The translations under genes were made by a program, and so were the position numbers. The notes under the pieces are model-generated. The model saw only the letters and a program-made list of their open reading frames with translations, made no database searches and was not told the DNA's origin. This document shows, piece after piece, positions 5,445-5,450 of a stretch of 5,450 bases of DNA (position 1 is its first letter; each line of letters begins with the position of its first letter). The stretch is from Planctomycetota bacterium (GTDB lineage Bacteria > Planctomycetota > B15-G4 > JADJEK01): NCBI GenBank assembly GCA_016795255.1, contig JAEUIB010000391.1, positions 1 to 5,450 of the forward strand. Direction: 5' to 3'.

Positions 5445-5450
5445 CGGAGC

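Overview
This window comes from a GC-rich bacterium and holds four genes, all on the + strand. The base composition, Sec signal peptides, Shine-Dalgarno sequences and exported FG-GAP proteins fit soil or aquatic phyla such as Planctomycetota, Acidobacteriota or Myxococcota. Nothing here fixes the phylum, so that placement is a low-confidence inference.

Layout: (1) 1-390 is the 3' end of a gene whose C-terminus resembles the distal part of M14-type zinc carboxypeptidases. (2) 391-477 is a short intergenic region with a CGCGTGACGCG palindrome and a long hairpin that buries the next Shine-Dalgarno. (3) 478-2067 is the first secreted seven-repeat FG-GAP protein. (4) 2068-2175 has a GC hairpin after the stop, a second copy of the palindrome and a second hairpin over the Shine-Dalgarno. 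(5) 2176-3717 and 3737-5281 are two closely related FG-GAP proteins, 19 nt apart and probably co-transcribed. (6) 5282-5450 has no intact gene. It carries an apparent leftover 3' end of another paralog (5363-5410) and a third copy of the palindrome (5434-5444), which probably marks the leader of a further family member just beyond the window.

The three FG-GAP genes are tandem paralogs. Each product is a signal peptide followed by exactly seven FG-GAP repeats with calcium-binding DxDxDG-type loops, and no other domain. The mature chain begins inside the first calcium loop and ends with an isolated FG strand, so each probably folds as one closed seven-bladed beta-propeller outside the cytoplasm. 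In all three, every lysine lies between about residues 107 and 300 (blades 2 to 5), and the two flanking parts contain none. This suggests a conserved basic patch, possibly a ligand- or surface-binding face. No enzyme, toxin, transporter or defence gene is present. The most unusual features are the shared leader architecture (palindrome 53 nt before the ATG in both complete cases, and an RBS inside a long stem), the lysine partition, and the signs of ongoing duplication and loss in the array.
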